From CAYRPN01 sp964426135 (GTDB lineage: Bacteria > Planctomycetota > Phycisphaerae > Phycisphaerales > Phycisphaeraceae), in assembly GCA_964426135.1 (NCBI GenBank), contig CAYRPN010000020.1, forward strand, positions 1 through 63,817: DNA of 63,817 nt. The letters run 5' to 3'. Each line of letters starts with the position of its first letter. Position 1 is the stretch's first letter. Below the pieces are notes generated by a model. It was not told the DNA's origin. It made no database searches and worked only from the letters and a program-made list of their open reading frames with translations. The position numbers and the translations under genes are program-made. Of the stretch, positions 27,041 to 35,552 are shown piece after piece.

Positions 27041-27466
27041 ATGCCGAACATCAACACCAATCTCCCATTGGATCAGCGCGTCGAGTTGTTCCTCGCCGGC
27101 TCGCCGCACGCCGTGATCGGTGCCTCATCGAATCGGACCAAGTACGGCAACAAGGTGCTTCGCGTCTTTCAGCAGAATGGCCGACCCGTGTTTCCCGTCA
27201 ACCCTCGCGCCGAGCAGATCGAAGGATTGCGCGCTTACCCGGACCTCGCCTCGCTGCCTCAGAAACCTTACGGCATTTCCATCATCACGCCCCCGCCGAT
27301 CACGGAACAAATCGTGGAGCAGGCCGCATCGCTGGGCATCAAGCACATCTGGATGCAGCCCGGAGCCGAGAGCGCGCGAGCCATCGCCCTGGCGCAGCAA
27401 CACGACATCAACTGCATCGCCGGCGATGCGTGCATCCTCGTGGTGCTGCGATTCCGTGAAGGGTGA
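27041..27466 (+). CDS. CoA-binding domain protein (YccU type)
   Basis: A 141-residue single Rossmann-fold CoA-binding protein. HAVIGASSNRTKYGNKVLRV is the nucleotide-binding start, PVFPVNPRAEQIEGLRAYPDL follows, and IKHIWMQPGAES and GDACILV lie near the end, as in the family. Such small proteins bind CoA, and their cellular role is poorly known. It follows the Nramp-like gene by about 48 bases in the same direction and may share its transcript. It is convergent with pheT 30 bases further on. Confidence 0.87.
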   Translation: MPNINTNLPLDQRVELFLAGSPHAVIGASSNRTKYGNKVLRVFQQNGRPVFPVNPRAEQIEGLRAYPDLASLPQKPYGISIITPPPITEQIVEQAASLGIKHIWMQPGAESARAIALAQQHDINCIAGDACILVVLRFREG

Positions 27467-27495
27467 GAACTCGAGGCACGGCGCTCGCCGAGAGA

Positions 27496-29565
27496 CTACG
27501 CGCGCAGTTCCGCGCCGATGTGCTGCTTGAGGCGATCCACCACCCCCGCCACCTGCGGATCGACCTGGTCGTGTCGCAACGTGCCGGCCGAGTCGCGGAA
27601 GACCATGCGCAAGGTCACGCTCTTGCGGCCCTGGGCGATCGGTTTGCCGCGGTAGGTGCCGACGAAGTCGAGCGATTCGAGCATCGCCGGCTGCGTCGCG
27701 CGAACGTGGCCTTCAATCGTGGCCCAACTGGTTTCCTCAGCGACGACCACGGACAGATCCCGCTCGATGCCCGGGAAGCGCGCCAGTGCCGCGCTCTTGC
27801 GCCTGGGCGGATACAGCGACAGGATCGCCGCTGCTTCCAGTTCGGCCACGACCACGGGAACCTGCAGGTCGAACAACTTCTGCGTAGTGTCGGCAAGCAC
27901 GCCGATGACGCCGACCTGCCTGCCGTTGACGCTCACGCCTGCCGACGCGGAGAACTGCGGCGATTGGCCCGGCGTGAACTCCGCCGCGCCGGCGAGGCCG
28001 CCGAGTTGTGCGATCAGTTCCGTCACTGTGCCGCGCATTGCCCGCAGCGCCATCGCAGCGGCTTCCACGCCCTTGCCCGCGCTTTCATCGACATCCGCCA
28101 CCAGCGCGAGCATCGTCCGCTCCACGATCTTGCCGCCGCGCCGCGACCAGCAGGACGCCGACTCGAAAAGTTTCACTCCACTATTGCCGACATCCTGATT
28201 CGTCTTGCGGCACTCGAGCAGGCTCGGAATCACCGACGGACGCAAAACAGGCTCCGCCTTGCGGCGATCGTGCGTGACGCGCACATCGTCATCGCCCGCC
28301 GGCAGGAACGGTTGGCCATGCCTGGGAGAAACGAAGCTGAACGTGATGGTCTCGTGGAAGCCGTGGGCGGTGAGCACTTCTCGCACCTTCCGCCGCGCCT
28401 GCACCACCGGCGAAGGCGAATGCACGATCAACTCGATCTTGTCGCGGGTGGGAATCTGATTCAGGCCGTGGAGCCGGGCGACTTCCTCGATCAGATCGAC
28501 CTCGCGTTCCAGGTCGAGGCGATACGTGGGCACGACGCAGGTGATGACTTCCGCGCCATTGACCACCGCCAGTTTGGGAAACAGGCCGAGACGATTCAGC
28601 AGGTCCACCATCCGCTGCGGCGCGAGGCTGGTGCCCAGGAGCGCATTGCATCGGGCGACGCGCATGGTGATGGCGCGCGGCGTCGCCTGCGGGCCGCCGA
28701 CACGGATCACGCCCTCGGCCAGTTGCCCGCCCGCCAGTTCGAGAATCAGCCGCGCCGCCCGCCTGCTGGCCAGTTCGACGCCCAGGGGATCGACGCCGCG
28801 CTCAAAGCGAAAGCTCGAATCGCTCGACAATTTCAACGCCACACGGGTCCGGCGAACGCTCAGCGGATCGAACTGCGCCGACTCCAGCAGCACATCCGTC
28901 GTGGCGTCACTCACTTCGCTGTCGCGGCCACCCATGACGCCGGCGATGGCGACGGGCGCCTGCTCGTCGGCGATGACCAGTTGCGAATCACGAAGCGTGT
29001 GCTTGGTGCCGTCAATGGCAAGGAAGCCTTCGCCCGTGGTGGCGCGACGAACGATGATCCGCCTGCCGCGAAGTCTGTTCAGATCAAACGCGTGCAACGG
29101 CTGACCGAGTTCGAAGAGGACGAAGTTGGTGATGTCGACGACGTTGTTGACGGTGCGCAGGCCCACGGCTTCGACGCGGTCGGCGAGCCACCTGGGGCTG
29201 GGGCCGATCTTGACGCCCTTGATCACGCGTGCCGTGTAGAGCGGGCAGAGCTTATCGTCGCGCACTTCGACGCTGGTAAGCGAAGCGACCGCCGGCGCGG
29301 CCGCGGCGGGCAGCGAACAGTCGGGCAGTTTGACCGCCATGCCGCCGGCGGCGCTGGTCTCGCGCGCCAGTCCGACGTGGCTGAGGCAGTCACTGCGGTT
29401 GCTGGTGATCTCCACCTCCATCTTCAGATCGTGTGTGCCGGCGGCCGTGACGACCGCTTCGGTGCTGTCGATGGGGAAGCCGACGTTGGGCAGGAGCGCG
29501 GCAAGTTCGTCGGCTGTGACCGGCCGATCGAGGTAGTGGTTGAGCCAGTTCAGGCTGGTTTTCAT
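27496..29565 (-). CDS. pheT: Phenylalanine-tRNA ligase beta subunit, short form without the B2 domain
   Basis: A 689-residue subunit of the (alpha-beta)2 synthetase that charges tRNA-Phe. The N-terminal segment (MKTSLNWLNHYLDRPVTADE) runs straight into KMEVEITSNRSDCLSHVGLARE. The tRNA-binding EMAP-type B2 domain of about 100 residues that long PheT proteins have between these points is therefore absent, which explains the length (about 690 rather than 790). B3/B4 (editing), B5 (VARCNALLGTSLAPQRMVDLLNRLG), the core and a C-terminal FDX-ACB anticodon-binding domain (ARFPGIERDLSVVV ... TLRMVFRDS) are present. pheS is not nearby. Confidence 0.93.
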   Translation of the reverse strand: MKTSLNWLNHYLDRPVTADELAALLPNVGFPIDSTEAVVTAAGTHDLKMEVEITSNRSDCLSHVGLARETSAAGGMAVKLPDCSLPAAAAPAVASLTSVEVRDDKLCPLYTARVIKGVKIGPSPRWLADRVEAVGLRTVNNVVDITNFVLFELGQPLHAFDLNRLRGRRIIVRRATTGEGFLAIDGTKHTLRDSQLVIADEQAPVAIAGVMGGRDSEVSDATTDVLLESAQFDPLSVRRTRVALKLSSDSSFRFERGVDPLGVELASRRAARLILELAGGQLAEGVIRVGGPQATPRAITMRVARCNALLGTSLAPQRMVDLLNRLGLFPKLAVVNGAEVITCVVPTYRLDLEREVDLIEEVARLHGLNQIPTRDKIELIVHSPSPVVQARRKVREVLTAHGFHETITFSFVSPRHGQPFLPAGDDDVRVTHDRRKAEPVLRPSVIPSLLECRKTNQDVGNSGVKLFESASCWSRRGGKIVERTMLALVADVDESAGKGVEAAAMALRAMRGTVTELIAQLGGLAGAAEFTPGQSPQFSASAGVSVNGRQVGVIGVLADTTQKLFDLQVPVVVAELEAAAILSLYPPRRKSAALARFPGIERDLSVVVAEETSWATIEGHVRATQPAMLESLDFVGTYRGKPIAQGRKSVTLRMVFRDSAGTLRHDQVDPQVAGVVDRLKQHIGAELRA

Positions 29566-29628
29566 GGGCGAGCGACTCCGCGTGGAGGTGCAAGTCTAGT
29601 GATGGTGGTGTCGCTGGCAAGCGGCGCT

Positions 29629-30711
29629 CTAACGCCAGCCCAATTCCACAAGCAGCGGCAGGTGATCGGAGCCGAAGCTGTCGTCAATCACCTTTCTCCG
29701 AAGCGTCACCAGGTCGCGGCTGTGCAGGCAGTGATCGATGGGAATGCGCAGCAGCGGCGGCAGCGGCGCGGGCCAGGTGCCTTGCATCCCGAAGCCCAGT
29801 TGCGAGTTCACCAGGTCGCCTGCTTCAAGCATGTCCATGAACGGCGAGCACCACGGCGTGGCGTTGTAGTCGCCGGCGATGATCGCCGCGCGGCCTTCAT
29901 GCTTCTGTTGATTCGCCCATCGAGCCGCGCCCTTCATCATCGGCACGCGCAGGTGATCGCTGCGCCGATGCACGGACGAGACGGTGTGCAACGCGAGCAC
30001 GGAAACTTCCTTTCCTCGCCACCGGCAGTGGACTTCCGCCTGCGGGGCGAAGGACTCGCCTTGCGTGACGTCGATGACCGCGCCGCCGGTGAGTTGCAAC
30101 GTCCCATCGGCTTCGGCCGCGCTGCTGATGAAGATGGCGATGCCGAAAGGATCAGGCCTGCCCACGCCGACGGCGAGGCGATAGCCCGGGAGCGCCCGAG
30201 CGAGCACGCCGAGTCGGTGCTGCGTGATCTCGCAAATGACGACGATCTGCGCGCCACTGCTTTCGATCATCCGCGCGATAGGTCGAACACCAGCAGCGTC
30301 ATCGAGCGTGTGGTTGCCGTAGTTCGGGTTGAAAGAGAGGACGGTGAGCTTGTCCGCGGGCGCCGCTACCGGCCGCGCCACAGGCCGCCACAGCGGCGCG
30401 GCGCACCAGCCGTTGATGACCAGCGCGAGCAGCGCGGCGATCCACGCTTTGCCTGAACGCCAGCCAAACCATTTTCTTCCCAGCGTCATCGCCGACAGCG
30501 CGAGCATCGCGCCGATCAACCACTGCACGCGGAACGGACTGGCCAAACCGACGATCCACGAAACGCCGCCGGCGAATCCGGCCAATGTCACGACAAGCAG
30601 AAGCCACGCGGAATAGTTGACGAGACGGAGAAGCCACCGCCATCGCGGCGGAAGAGAGACTGCGGAAGTTTCGCCTGTCGCCAAGGGTGAGATGTCGCCT
30701 GGAGCCTTCAT
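29629..30711 (-). CDS. Membrane-anchored endonuclease/exonuclease/phosphatase-family protein
   Basis: A 360-residue protein. Three N-terminal hydrophobic helices (LLRLVNYSAWLLLVVTLAGF; PFRVQWLIGAMLALSAMTL; AWIAALLALVINGW) precede an EEP-fold domain. Catalytic motifs are LTVLSFNPNYGN, VVICEIT (metal-binding Glu), VLALHTVS, IIAGDYNATPW and the final SDHLPLLVEL, with IDHCLHS before it. Such proteins hydrolyse phosphodiesters or phosphomonoesters, and the three-helix layout matches the membrane EEP proteins common in bacteria. Substrate unknown. It is 63 bases downstream of the pheT start on the same strand. Confidence 0.83.
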   Translation of the reverse strand: MKAPGDISPLATGETSAVSLPPRWRWLLRLVNYSAWLLLVVTLAGFAGGVSWIVGLASPFRVQWLIGAMLALSAMTLGRKWFGWRSGKAWIAALLALVINGWCAAPLWRPVARPVAAPADKLTVLSFNPNYGNHTLDDAAGVRPIARMIESSGAQIVVICEITQHRLGVLARALPGYRLAVGVGRPDPFGIAIFISSAAEADGTLQLTGGAVIDVTQGESFAPQAEVHCRWRGKEVSVLALHTVSSVHRRSDHLRVPMMKGAARWANQQKHEGRAAIIAGDYNATPWCSPFMDMLEAGDLVNSQLGFGMQGTWPAPLPPLLRIPIDHCLHSRDLVTLRRKVIDDSFGSDHLPLLVELGWR

Positions 30712-30748
30712 GCGAAAGGGAATCTACCTGAAAGCAAGCGGCATTCGC

Positions 30749-30866
30749 GCAGGGTGCGTCAAGGCTCGGCGCGGACGCACCACGGTTCACAGCCTGTTAC
30801 CCGTCCACAGGGGCGCAACTCGGCGCTTTCGGTGCGTCCGCGCCAAGCCTTGTCGCACCCTACGCC
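30749..30866. repeat. Inverted pair of GTAG-headed REP-like units
   Basis: Left arm about 30749-30782 and right arm about 30830-30866 are inverted copies with few mismatches (GTAGGGTGCG, CAAGGCT, GGCGCGGACGCACC). The GTAG head followed by a GGTGCG/CGCACC stem is REP-like. It is immediately followed by the MITE-like element at 30873. Confidence 0.7.
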
Positions 30867-30872
30867 GACTAA

Positions 30873-30972
30873 GGAGCCGTGCAGGATCAACATCGCATGT
30901 GGGACGACTTTCCAAGTCGTCCCGCTGGGAGCGAAGCGATTTGAATCTGCGGAGTTAATCTTGGACGGCTCC
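30873..30972. mobile_element. MITE-like element, 100 bp, TAA target duplication
   Basis: Terminal inverted repeats of about 19 bases start GGAGCCGT and end ACGGCTCC. A direct TAA flanks each side (30870-30872 and 30973-30975). Inside is a GGGACGACTT/AAGTCGTCCC hairpin. A second copy begins at 63764 at the window end. It abuts the last codon of the LON-domain gene without changing its stop. Confidence 0.75.
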
Positions 30973-31661
30973 TAATTGAAATTGATCTGATCACTGGTCT
31001 GCGGCGGCTCGAACTTGCCGGCCAGACTCAACGTCCGCCGAGTCGTCCGCAACCAACGCTCCAGCCAGTGTGCCCGCACCTGCGTGACTGACTCGCTCAG
31101 CAGTTCGTAGCGCTGATCCGAATCCTCACAGACCGCCATCGTCGCAAGATCAATCAGGGCGGCGGTGGGGATCTCCCGACTCACCCAGTTGCGCACTGCT
31201 GCAACGCTGGAAAGCTGCTGGAGCATCGGGTCATTCAGGAGGCATTCGAGCCGCTCGCGTTCATCCGCCAGATCGATTTCCATTGGCGGCGTCGTTTCCA
31301 GCGGCTCAAGAAACGCCTGGCGGTACAGTTTCACCGGCGTTTCCCTGACCACACGCGCCCTGCACGCGCCTTGCAGGAGAATGTTGAACCGGCCATCGGG
31401 CAATCGCTCGTGGCGAACGATGTAGCCGACGCAGACGACCGGGCGGATGTCCGGGTTGCCCTCGTAGTCCTTGCGCCAATTGTCGCCCTCGAACATCGCC
31501 ATCGCGATCAGCCCGCGGCTGTCGAGCGCGTCGCTGGTCATCTTGCGATAGCGCGGCTCGAAGATGTGCAGCGGCACCGTCGCCCACGGCAGCAGCACGC
31601 ACGACGGCAAGGGAAACAGCGGCACAGGCTGCCTGAAATCGATGGTCAACGACTCACTCAT
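30972..31661 (-). CDS. LON substrate-binding-domain protein
   Basis: A 229-residue protein containing only the N-terminal (substrate-recognition) domain of the Lon protease: VPLFPLPSCVLLPWATVPLHIFEPRYRKM at the start, then a helical second half. The ATPase and protease domains are absent, as in the free-standing LON family of unknown function. I start at the ATG at 31661, where the family alignment begins; 17 further open codons upstream are unconserved. The TAG stop straddles the junction with the MITE at 30873-30972: TA comes from the duplicated target and G from the element. The uninterrupted site would also have read TAG. Confidence 0.85.
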   Translation of the reverse strand: MSESLTIDFRQPVPLFPLPSCVLLPWATVPLHIFEPRYRKMTSDALDSRGLIAMAMFEGDNWRKDYEGNPDIRPVVCVGYIVRHERLPDGRFNILLQGACRARVVRETPVKLYRQAFLEPLETTPPMEIDLADERERLECLLNDPMLQQLSSVAAVRNWVSREIPTAALIDLATMAVCEDSDQRYELLSESVTQVRAHWLERWLRTTRRTLSLAGKFEPPQTSDQINFN

Positions 31662-31763
31662 GCGTGATGATAGGCCTGACATTGCTGGCCGCCCCGCGTC
31701 AGGAGTCTTCAACGATTCTGCGACGTTCGTTCGCTCTTATTCCCCAGGAAAAACAGGCCGAGT

Positions 31764-31880
31764 CTGCAAGGCCGGGGTAGGGGTGAGGCGCACGGCGTGT
31801 TGCGGCGTCCGTCGCGCCATCGTGCCGACTGCGAAATAGTGCGCCGTGCCCCTTACCCCAGCCCTATCCCTGGCAGCGAG
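31764..31880. repeat. Inverted repeat of the ccctcacccc/ggggtgagg type
   Basis: The left part (GGCCGGGGTAGGGGTGAGGCGCACGGCG region, 31770-31800) faces its imperfect reverse complement (31842-31876). It lies upstream of the protease gene and belongs to the family that translates as LTPTLSP-like peptides. The remaining ~370-base gap shows only the Shine-Dalgarno site of the next gene. Confidence 0.55.
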
Positions 31881-32035
31881 TGGGGAACGAATCCCAAGCC
31901 CCGGTGGACTTGGAGCGCCCGACCGCAAGATCGCGCGAGCGCGTTTGGTTCCGATCTTCCGTCAAGGTAAACTCTGAAGCTTCTTCGGCAGATCGTCGGC
32001 AAACTGAACCTTCGCTTCCCATCTGGAGGTGCGTC

Positions 32036-33700
32036 ATGATGCGTACGCCACATCCGTTCATCACCGCCATGATGGTGCTTGTCGCCGCGGTCACGGTCGC
32101 CGCGAAGGAACCGGCGGAGCTCGTTTACGAGAAGGTTCACCCGGCTGTGGTCAGCCTGCGGAACGCGGAAGGCTCGGGCACCGGCATCCTCCTCGATCGC
32201 AACGGGCTCATTCTCACCAATGCCCACGTGGTCATGTCGCCGTTGCGGTTCGAGGCGAAAATCGATCTTCGCCTCAATGGCACGCTCAAGACGGAGACGT
32301 TCAAAAAAGTCACCATCGTCGGTCTGCATCCTGGTTATGACCTGGCGCTCATCAAGATCGATCCGAACGAGCATCGCGGCGTGCTTACGACCGCCACGCT
32401 GGCAAAGGAATTGCCCAAGCCTGGCAAGTCGCTTTACGCCATTGGCAATCCGGGCGCAGGCGACGGCGTCATTCTTACCAAGACCATCACCAGCGGCATG
32501 CTCAGCGGCGTCCGGCAGATGGAGGGACAGACGTTTCTACAGGTCAGCGCGGCGATCAACCCCGGCAACTCCGGCGGGCCGCTGTGCGATGCCGAGGGCA
32601 ACGTCGTGGGCGTCGTCACTTTCAAGATCACCGAAGCCGATGGCATCGGATTCGCCATTCCGACCAAGGGATTCGCCGTAAGCCAGTTCGTGCCGTGGGA
32701 CAAGCGCCCCATCAATGCCGAGGCCACCCGCGAACTGGTCGACATCGCGAGCAAACATCTCGACAAGGCAGACGCGCTGAAAAAACGCTACGGCGAGAAG
32801 GACGAACGCGCCATCATTCCGCGCGCCATCGCACTCCGCGCTTACTGGCTGGCGCTGATGAACTCACCGGGCAACGCGAGGCTCTACTACAGCGTGGGTA
32901 TGGTCTATCGAACCTTCGACATGGATGAAATCGCCTTGGCGTATCTCGTACGGGCGGTGGAACTGGAACCGTGGGCGGACGAGCATGCAAACCATTTCCG
33001 CGAAATGGGGTACGCCCTGGTCAAACTCAACCGCGTCGACGAGGCGCTCGTCGCATGGCGCGAAGGCACCGCCAAGCGCCCGATGTCTAGCGGCAAGATC
33101 TGGGAAGACCTGGCGATCACTCATATCAACCGGCAGGAGAAGATCGACGCCGCATACGCATCCAAGGTCGCGCTGCGCCTGGGCGACTGCCGGCCCGACG
33201 CGATGCAGAACATCTATAACGCCGCGACACAGAACATGCCTGCCGATCAGCAGGCGAAACTGCAGGAGCGCATTCGAAAGATGGAGGACGACCTGAAGCG
33301 CACGCAGGCGGCGGCGGACAAAGCCGAGGCCTCGAAGAGAAAGTTCATCTCGACCGAATGCGAAGTCCTCGTGAAACGGCTCGGCACCCTCGCGGACCAG
33401 GACGAAACCGCCAAGCACCTTGCGAAGGTGAAGGACGATGCGACGAAGGCAGGAGCGACCGAACCGCTAGCCGCCGATCCTGCCGATCCCGTAAAACCCT
33501 CCGCCAAGCCGGTGGTGGAACCGAAGGATCCACAGGCTGCATGGATCGACAAGAAACTGGACCTGGCCGACCTCTACCGGTCGTCCAAACAGACGGACAA
33601 GATGAAGGAAGTACTGTCGGAAATCATCGACCGATACCCGGATCACCCGCGAACGAAGCAGGCCCGCGACATGCTGAAACGACTGGAGGGCGGGAAGTGA
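32036..33700 (+). CDS. Exported trypsin-like serine protease with TPR-type C-terminal region
   Basis: A 554-residue protein. A signal peptide (about 1-23, ending TVAAKE) is followed by an S1C/HtrA-like protease domain with the full triad: His64 in NAHVV, Asp102 in YDLALIKI and Ser179 in NPGNSGGP. No PDZ domain follows. Instead there are helical tetratricopeptide-like repeats (about 225-400: ARLYYSVGMVYRTFDMDEIALAYLVRAVEL, HFREMGYALVKLNRVDEALVAWREG), a coiled Lys/Glu region, and a final TPR-like segment with YPDHPRTKQARDML. GGAGGT at 32025-32030 supports the ATG at 32036. Likely periplasmic quality control or processing. Confidence 0.87.
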   Translation: MMRTPHPFITAMMVLVAAVTVAAKEPAELVYEKVHPAVVSLRNAEGSGTGILLDRNGLILTNAHVVMSPLRFEAKIDLRLNGTLKTETFKKVTIVGLHPGYDLALIKIDPNEHRGVLTTATLAKELPKPGKSLYAIGNPGAGDGVILTKTITSGMLSGVRQMEGQTFLQVSAAINPGNSGGPLCDAEGNVVGVVTFKITEADGIGFAIPTKGFAVSQFVPWDKRPINAEATRELVDIASKHLDKADALKKRYGEKDERAIIPRAIALRAYWLALMNSPGNARLYYSVGMVYRTFDMDEIALAYLVRAVELEPWADEHANHFREMGYALVKLNRVDEALVAWREGTAKRPMSSGKIWEDLAITHINRQEKIDAAYASKVALRLGDCRPDAMQNIYNAATQNMPADQQAKLQERIRKMEDDLKRTQAAADKAEASKRKFISTECEVLVKRLGTLADQDETAKHLAKVKDDATKAGATEPLAADPADPVKPSAKPVVEPKDPQAAWIDKKLDLADLYRSSKQTDKMKEVLSEIIDRYPDHPRTKQARDMLKRLEGGK

Positions 33701-33857
33701 TGCGGAGTCGACTTGTACGCCCCGCCGTCATCATCGCCGGGGATGCTCCAGTTGCGCTATGCGGGTGTGTAACAGAGATGAAATTTGAACCGAGCAGCGG
33801 AACGCCGCTGCGATCCGCCGTCCATTGCTTTCGCCTGTTGAGTACGAAGCAGCGATC

Positions 33858-34565
33858 TCACTTCACCTCAACCACATCCAGCACATTAATCTGAATGAAC
33901 TGGCCGTTGTAGGGCTTGGGCGCCGGCTCGATGTCGGGGACAACCAGCTTGGCGTAGTTGGAGATCATCTTGCCGTTCTGGCCATTGCCGTGGAAGGTGA
34001 TTGTCGCCCCTCCTTCGATCTGGATCGTGGCGGTGTAGTCGATGGTGAAGATGCGGTGGCCGACCTTGTCCTGACGGTTCAGGAAATAGTGCGACTGTGG
34101 CGACGAGATCGCGATCTTGTAGATGTTGTAAGTGCCGTTGTTCGGCTCGCCGCCGATGTAGAAATACTCCCCTTCCTGCTTGCCAGCCTTGTACATCATG
34201 GGTTCAACGACGCCGCGAAAACGGAGGGTGACGTTGTATTTCTTGCCCTTCTCGCCACCGAAGGTTTTCTCTGTCGTGAAGTTGTCGGTCTTGTTCGGAT
34301 CGCCCTTGACGACCGCTGAGTCGCAGTTCGCGCCGGGCGAGGGCTTTTCAGGCATCGGCGCTTTGCACGGGAACTCAAAGCGATAGCCCTCGATCGACTC
34401 GACGATTTTCTTCGCGGCGTCATCGAGTTTGGATGCAGGTTTGTCGCTTTCGCCGGCCTTGGCGACTGCGATTTTTTCGACGGCGGGCTTCGGAGCGTCC
34501 GCCGCCAGAGGCAGGGAGACCCCAATGGTGAACAGAACGGTCGCAACTTGGAGCAGGCGTTTCAT
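33858..34565 (-). CDS. Secreted protein of unknown function
   Basis: A 235-residue protein with a signal peptide (MKRLLQVATVLFTIGVSLPLAA), a charged linker, and a beta-rich mature region. Segments such as YNVTLRFRGVVEPMMYKAGKQEGEYFYIGGEPNN and DYTATIQIEGGATITFHGNGQNGKMISN look like a ligand-binding sandwich. The end (PDIEPAPKPYNGQFIQINVLDVVEV) is well formed. Two cysteines (PCKAP and ANCDS) could form a disulfide. I do not recognise the family. It stands alone, convergent with the protease; the 157-base gap before it holds nothing evident. Confidence 0.62.
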   Translation of the reverse strand: MKRLLQVATVLFTIGVSLPLAADAPKPAVEKIAVAKAGESDKPASKLDDAAKKIVESIEGYRFEFPCKAPMPEKPSPGANCDSAVVKGDPNKTDNFTTEKTFGGEKGKKYNVTLRFRGVVEPMMYKAGKQEGEYFYIGGEPNNGTYNIYKIAISSPQSHYFLNRQDKVGHRIFTIDYTATIQIEGGATITFHGNGQNGKMISNYAKLVVPDIEPAPKPYNGQFIQINVLDVVEVK

Positions 34566-34715
34566 GGCAAACCTCAAAAGGGAATGGAACGACGAGTGGC
34601 AGGCGGGAAGCGACGCAAATCACAGCCGCACGCACAGGATTGCCTGGCCGGGGAGCGAAGTAACAGCGCCCGTCCCGCACACCGCGCCACGGACTGCCAA
34701 AATTCCCGGGGAGCG

Positions 34716-34862
34716 ATGGTCCGGCCCCCTCTCCCTGCGGGAGAGGGCTGGGGTGAGGGCCGGTCTACACGGACCGTCCAATTGTCAGCCGTGCATCCAA
34801 CGCCCTCACCCGGCCTCGCGGACTCGGCCACCCGCTCCCGACGGGAGAGTGGCAGCGCGGCC
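34716..34862. repeat. Inverted ccctctccctgcggg/gggagag element
   Basis: A palindrome (CCCTCTCCCTGCGGGAGAGGG) followed by ctggggtgaggg faces an imperfect inverted copy that includes cctcgcggactcggcc, shared with the arms at 24.4 kb. It is the only structure seen in the 437-base gap 34566-35002; I find no gene there. Confidence 0.65.
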
Positions 34863-35002
34863 CCCGGAAGGCTTGGCACACGCCTTGGCCCTGGCCCCGG
34901 ACAATCACGTATCCTTGCGCGGCAATGAGAGACACCTTCACCAGGCGCCACCCGATCGGGATCGTGTCCCGGCGGAACGGCCTCTCACACAGCAGCCGTG
35001 GA

Positions 35003-35521
35003 TCACATCTTCGACTTGGCGTCGGCGATGAGTTTCTCGGTTGCCGCGATCGTTTCGGTCACCCACTTCTGCACGTCGGCGGGCCACTTGGCCATGCGGT
35101 CCTTGCAGCGCTCCAGGCTCTGCATCGCGTCGCGTCCGAAGCCGACCGCCTTCTCCATGTCATTGGCGGCATGGGCCATGCGGACGATGTTGGCGTTGCG
35201 CCAGGCCGTCTCGTGGGCGTGATCGTTCATGTAGGCGAAGTCCGTCTTCCAGCCTTCGGGGCGGGAGTCGGGGTTGCACTTGCCCTGAATCCTCAGAGCC
35301 TTTTCCTTCCACGCTTTCACATCCGCGTGGCTCGGATAGGTCTTGAGCACGTCATCGCACAGGCCGGCGATGCTGATGGTGAGAAAGCGAATCTCGCCCT
35401 CCGGCTGCTTGGCGGCCAGGGCGGCGTCGAGCTTGCGCGACTCCCACCTGACCTGCCAGTAAAGCACATCGAGCACATCGCCGCCGGTGACGGAGGCATT
35501 GTCGTCGTCGTAGAGACCCAT
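35003..35521 (-). CDS. Helical cytoplasmic protein of unknown function
   Basis: A 172-residue mostly alpha-helical protein without signal peptide. It opens MGLYDDDNASVTGGDVLDVLYWQVRWESRKL and continues with helices containing LTISIAGLCDDVLKTYPSHADVKAWKEKA. The 'TYPSHADVxxWKxKA' segment suggests a TPR-like helical hairpin. No catalytic motif is seen. Codon use is GC-rich and normal for this genome, unlike the AT-rich gene that follows 30 bases away. Function unknown. Confidence 0.65.
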   Translation of the reverse strand: MGLYDDDNASVTGGDVLDVLYWQVRWESRKLDAALAAKQPEGEIRFLTISIAGLCDDVLKTYPSHADVKAWKEKALRIQGKCNPDSRPEGWKTDFAYMNDHAHETAWRNANIVRMAHAANDMEKAVGFGRDAMQSLERCKDRMAKWPADVQKWVTETIAATEKLIADAKSKM

Positions 35522-35552
35522 AGTTCTTCCTAAATTGAAAAAGAGTTACTAT

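Noticed and set aside
29566..29628. T-box or attenuator upstream of pheT
   Set aside because: The gap is only 63 bases and contains no terminator/antiterminator structure that I can see.
27463..30456. A 997-codon plus-strand open frame
   Set aside because: It is antisense to pheT and the EEP gene, and is Arg/His/Ala-rich low-complexity translation typical of shadow frames.
33701..33857. Possible small gene between the protease and the next gene
   Set aside because: Short open frames here have no start site, motif or codon bias.
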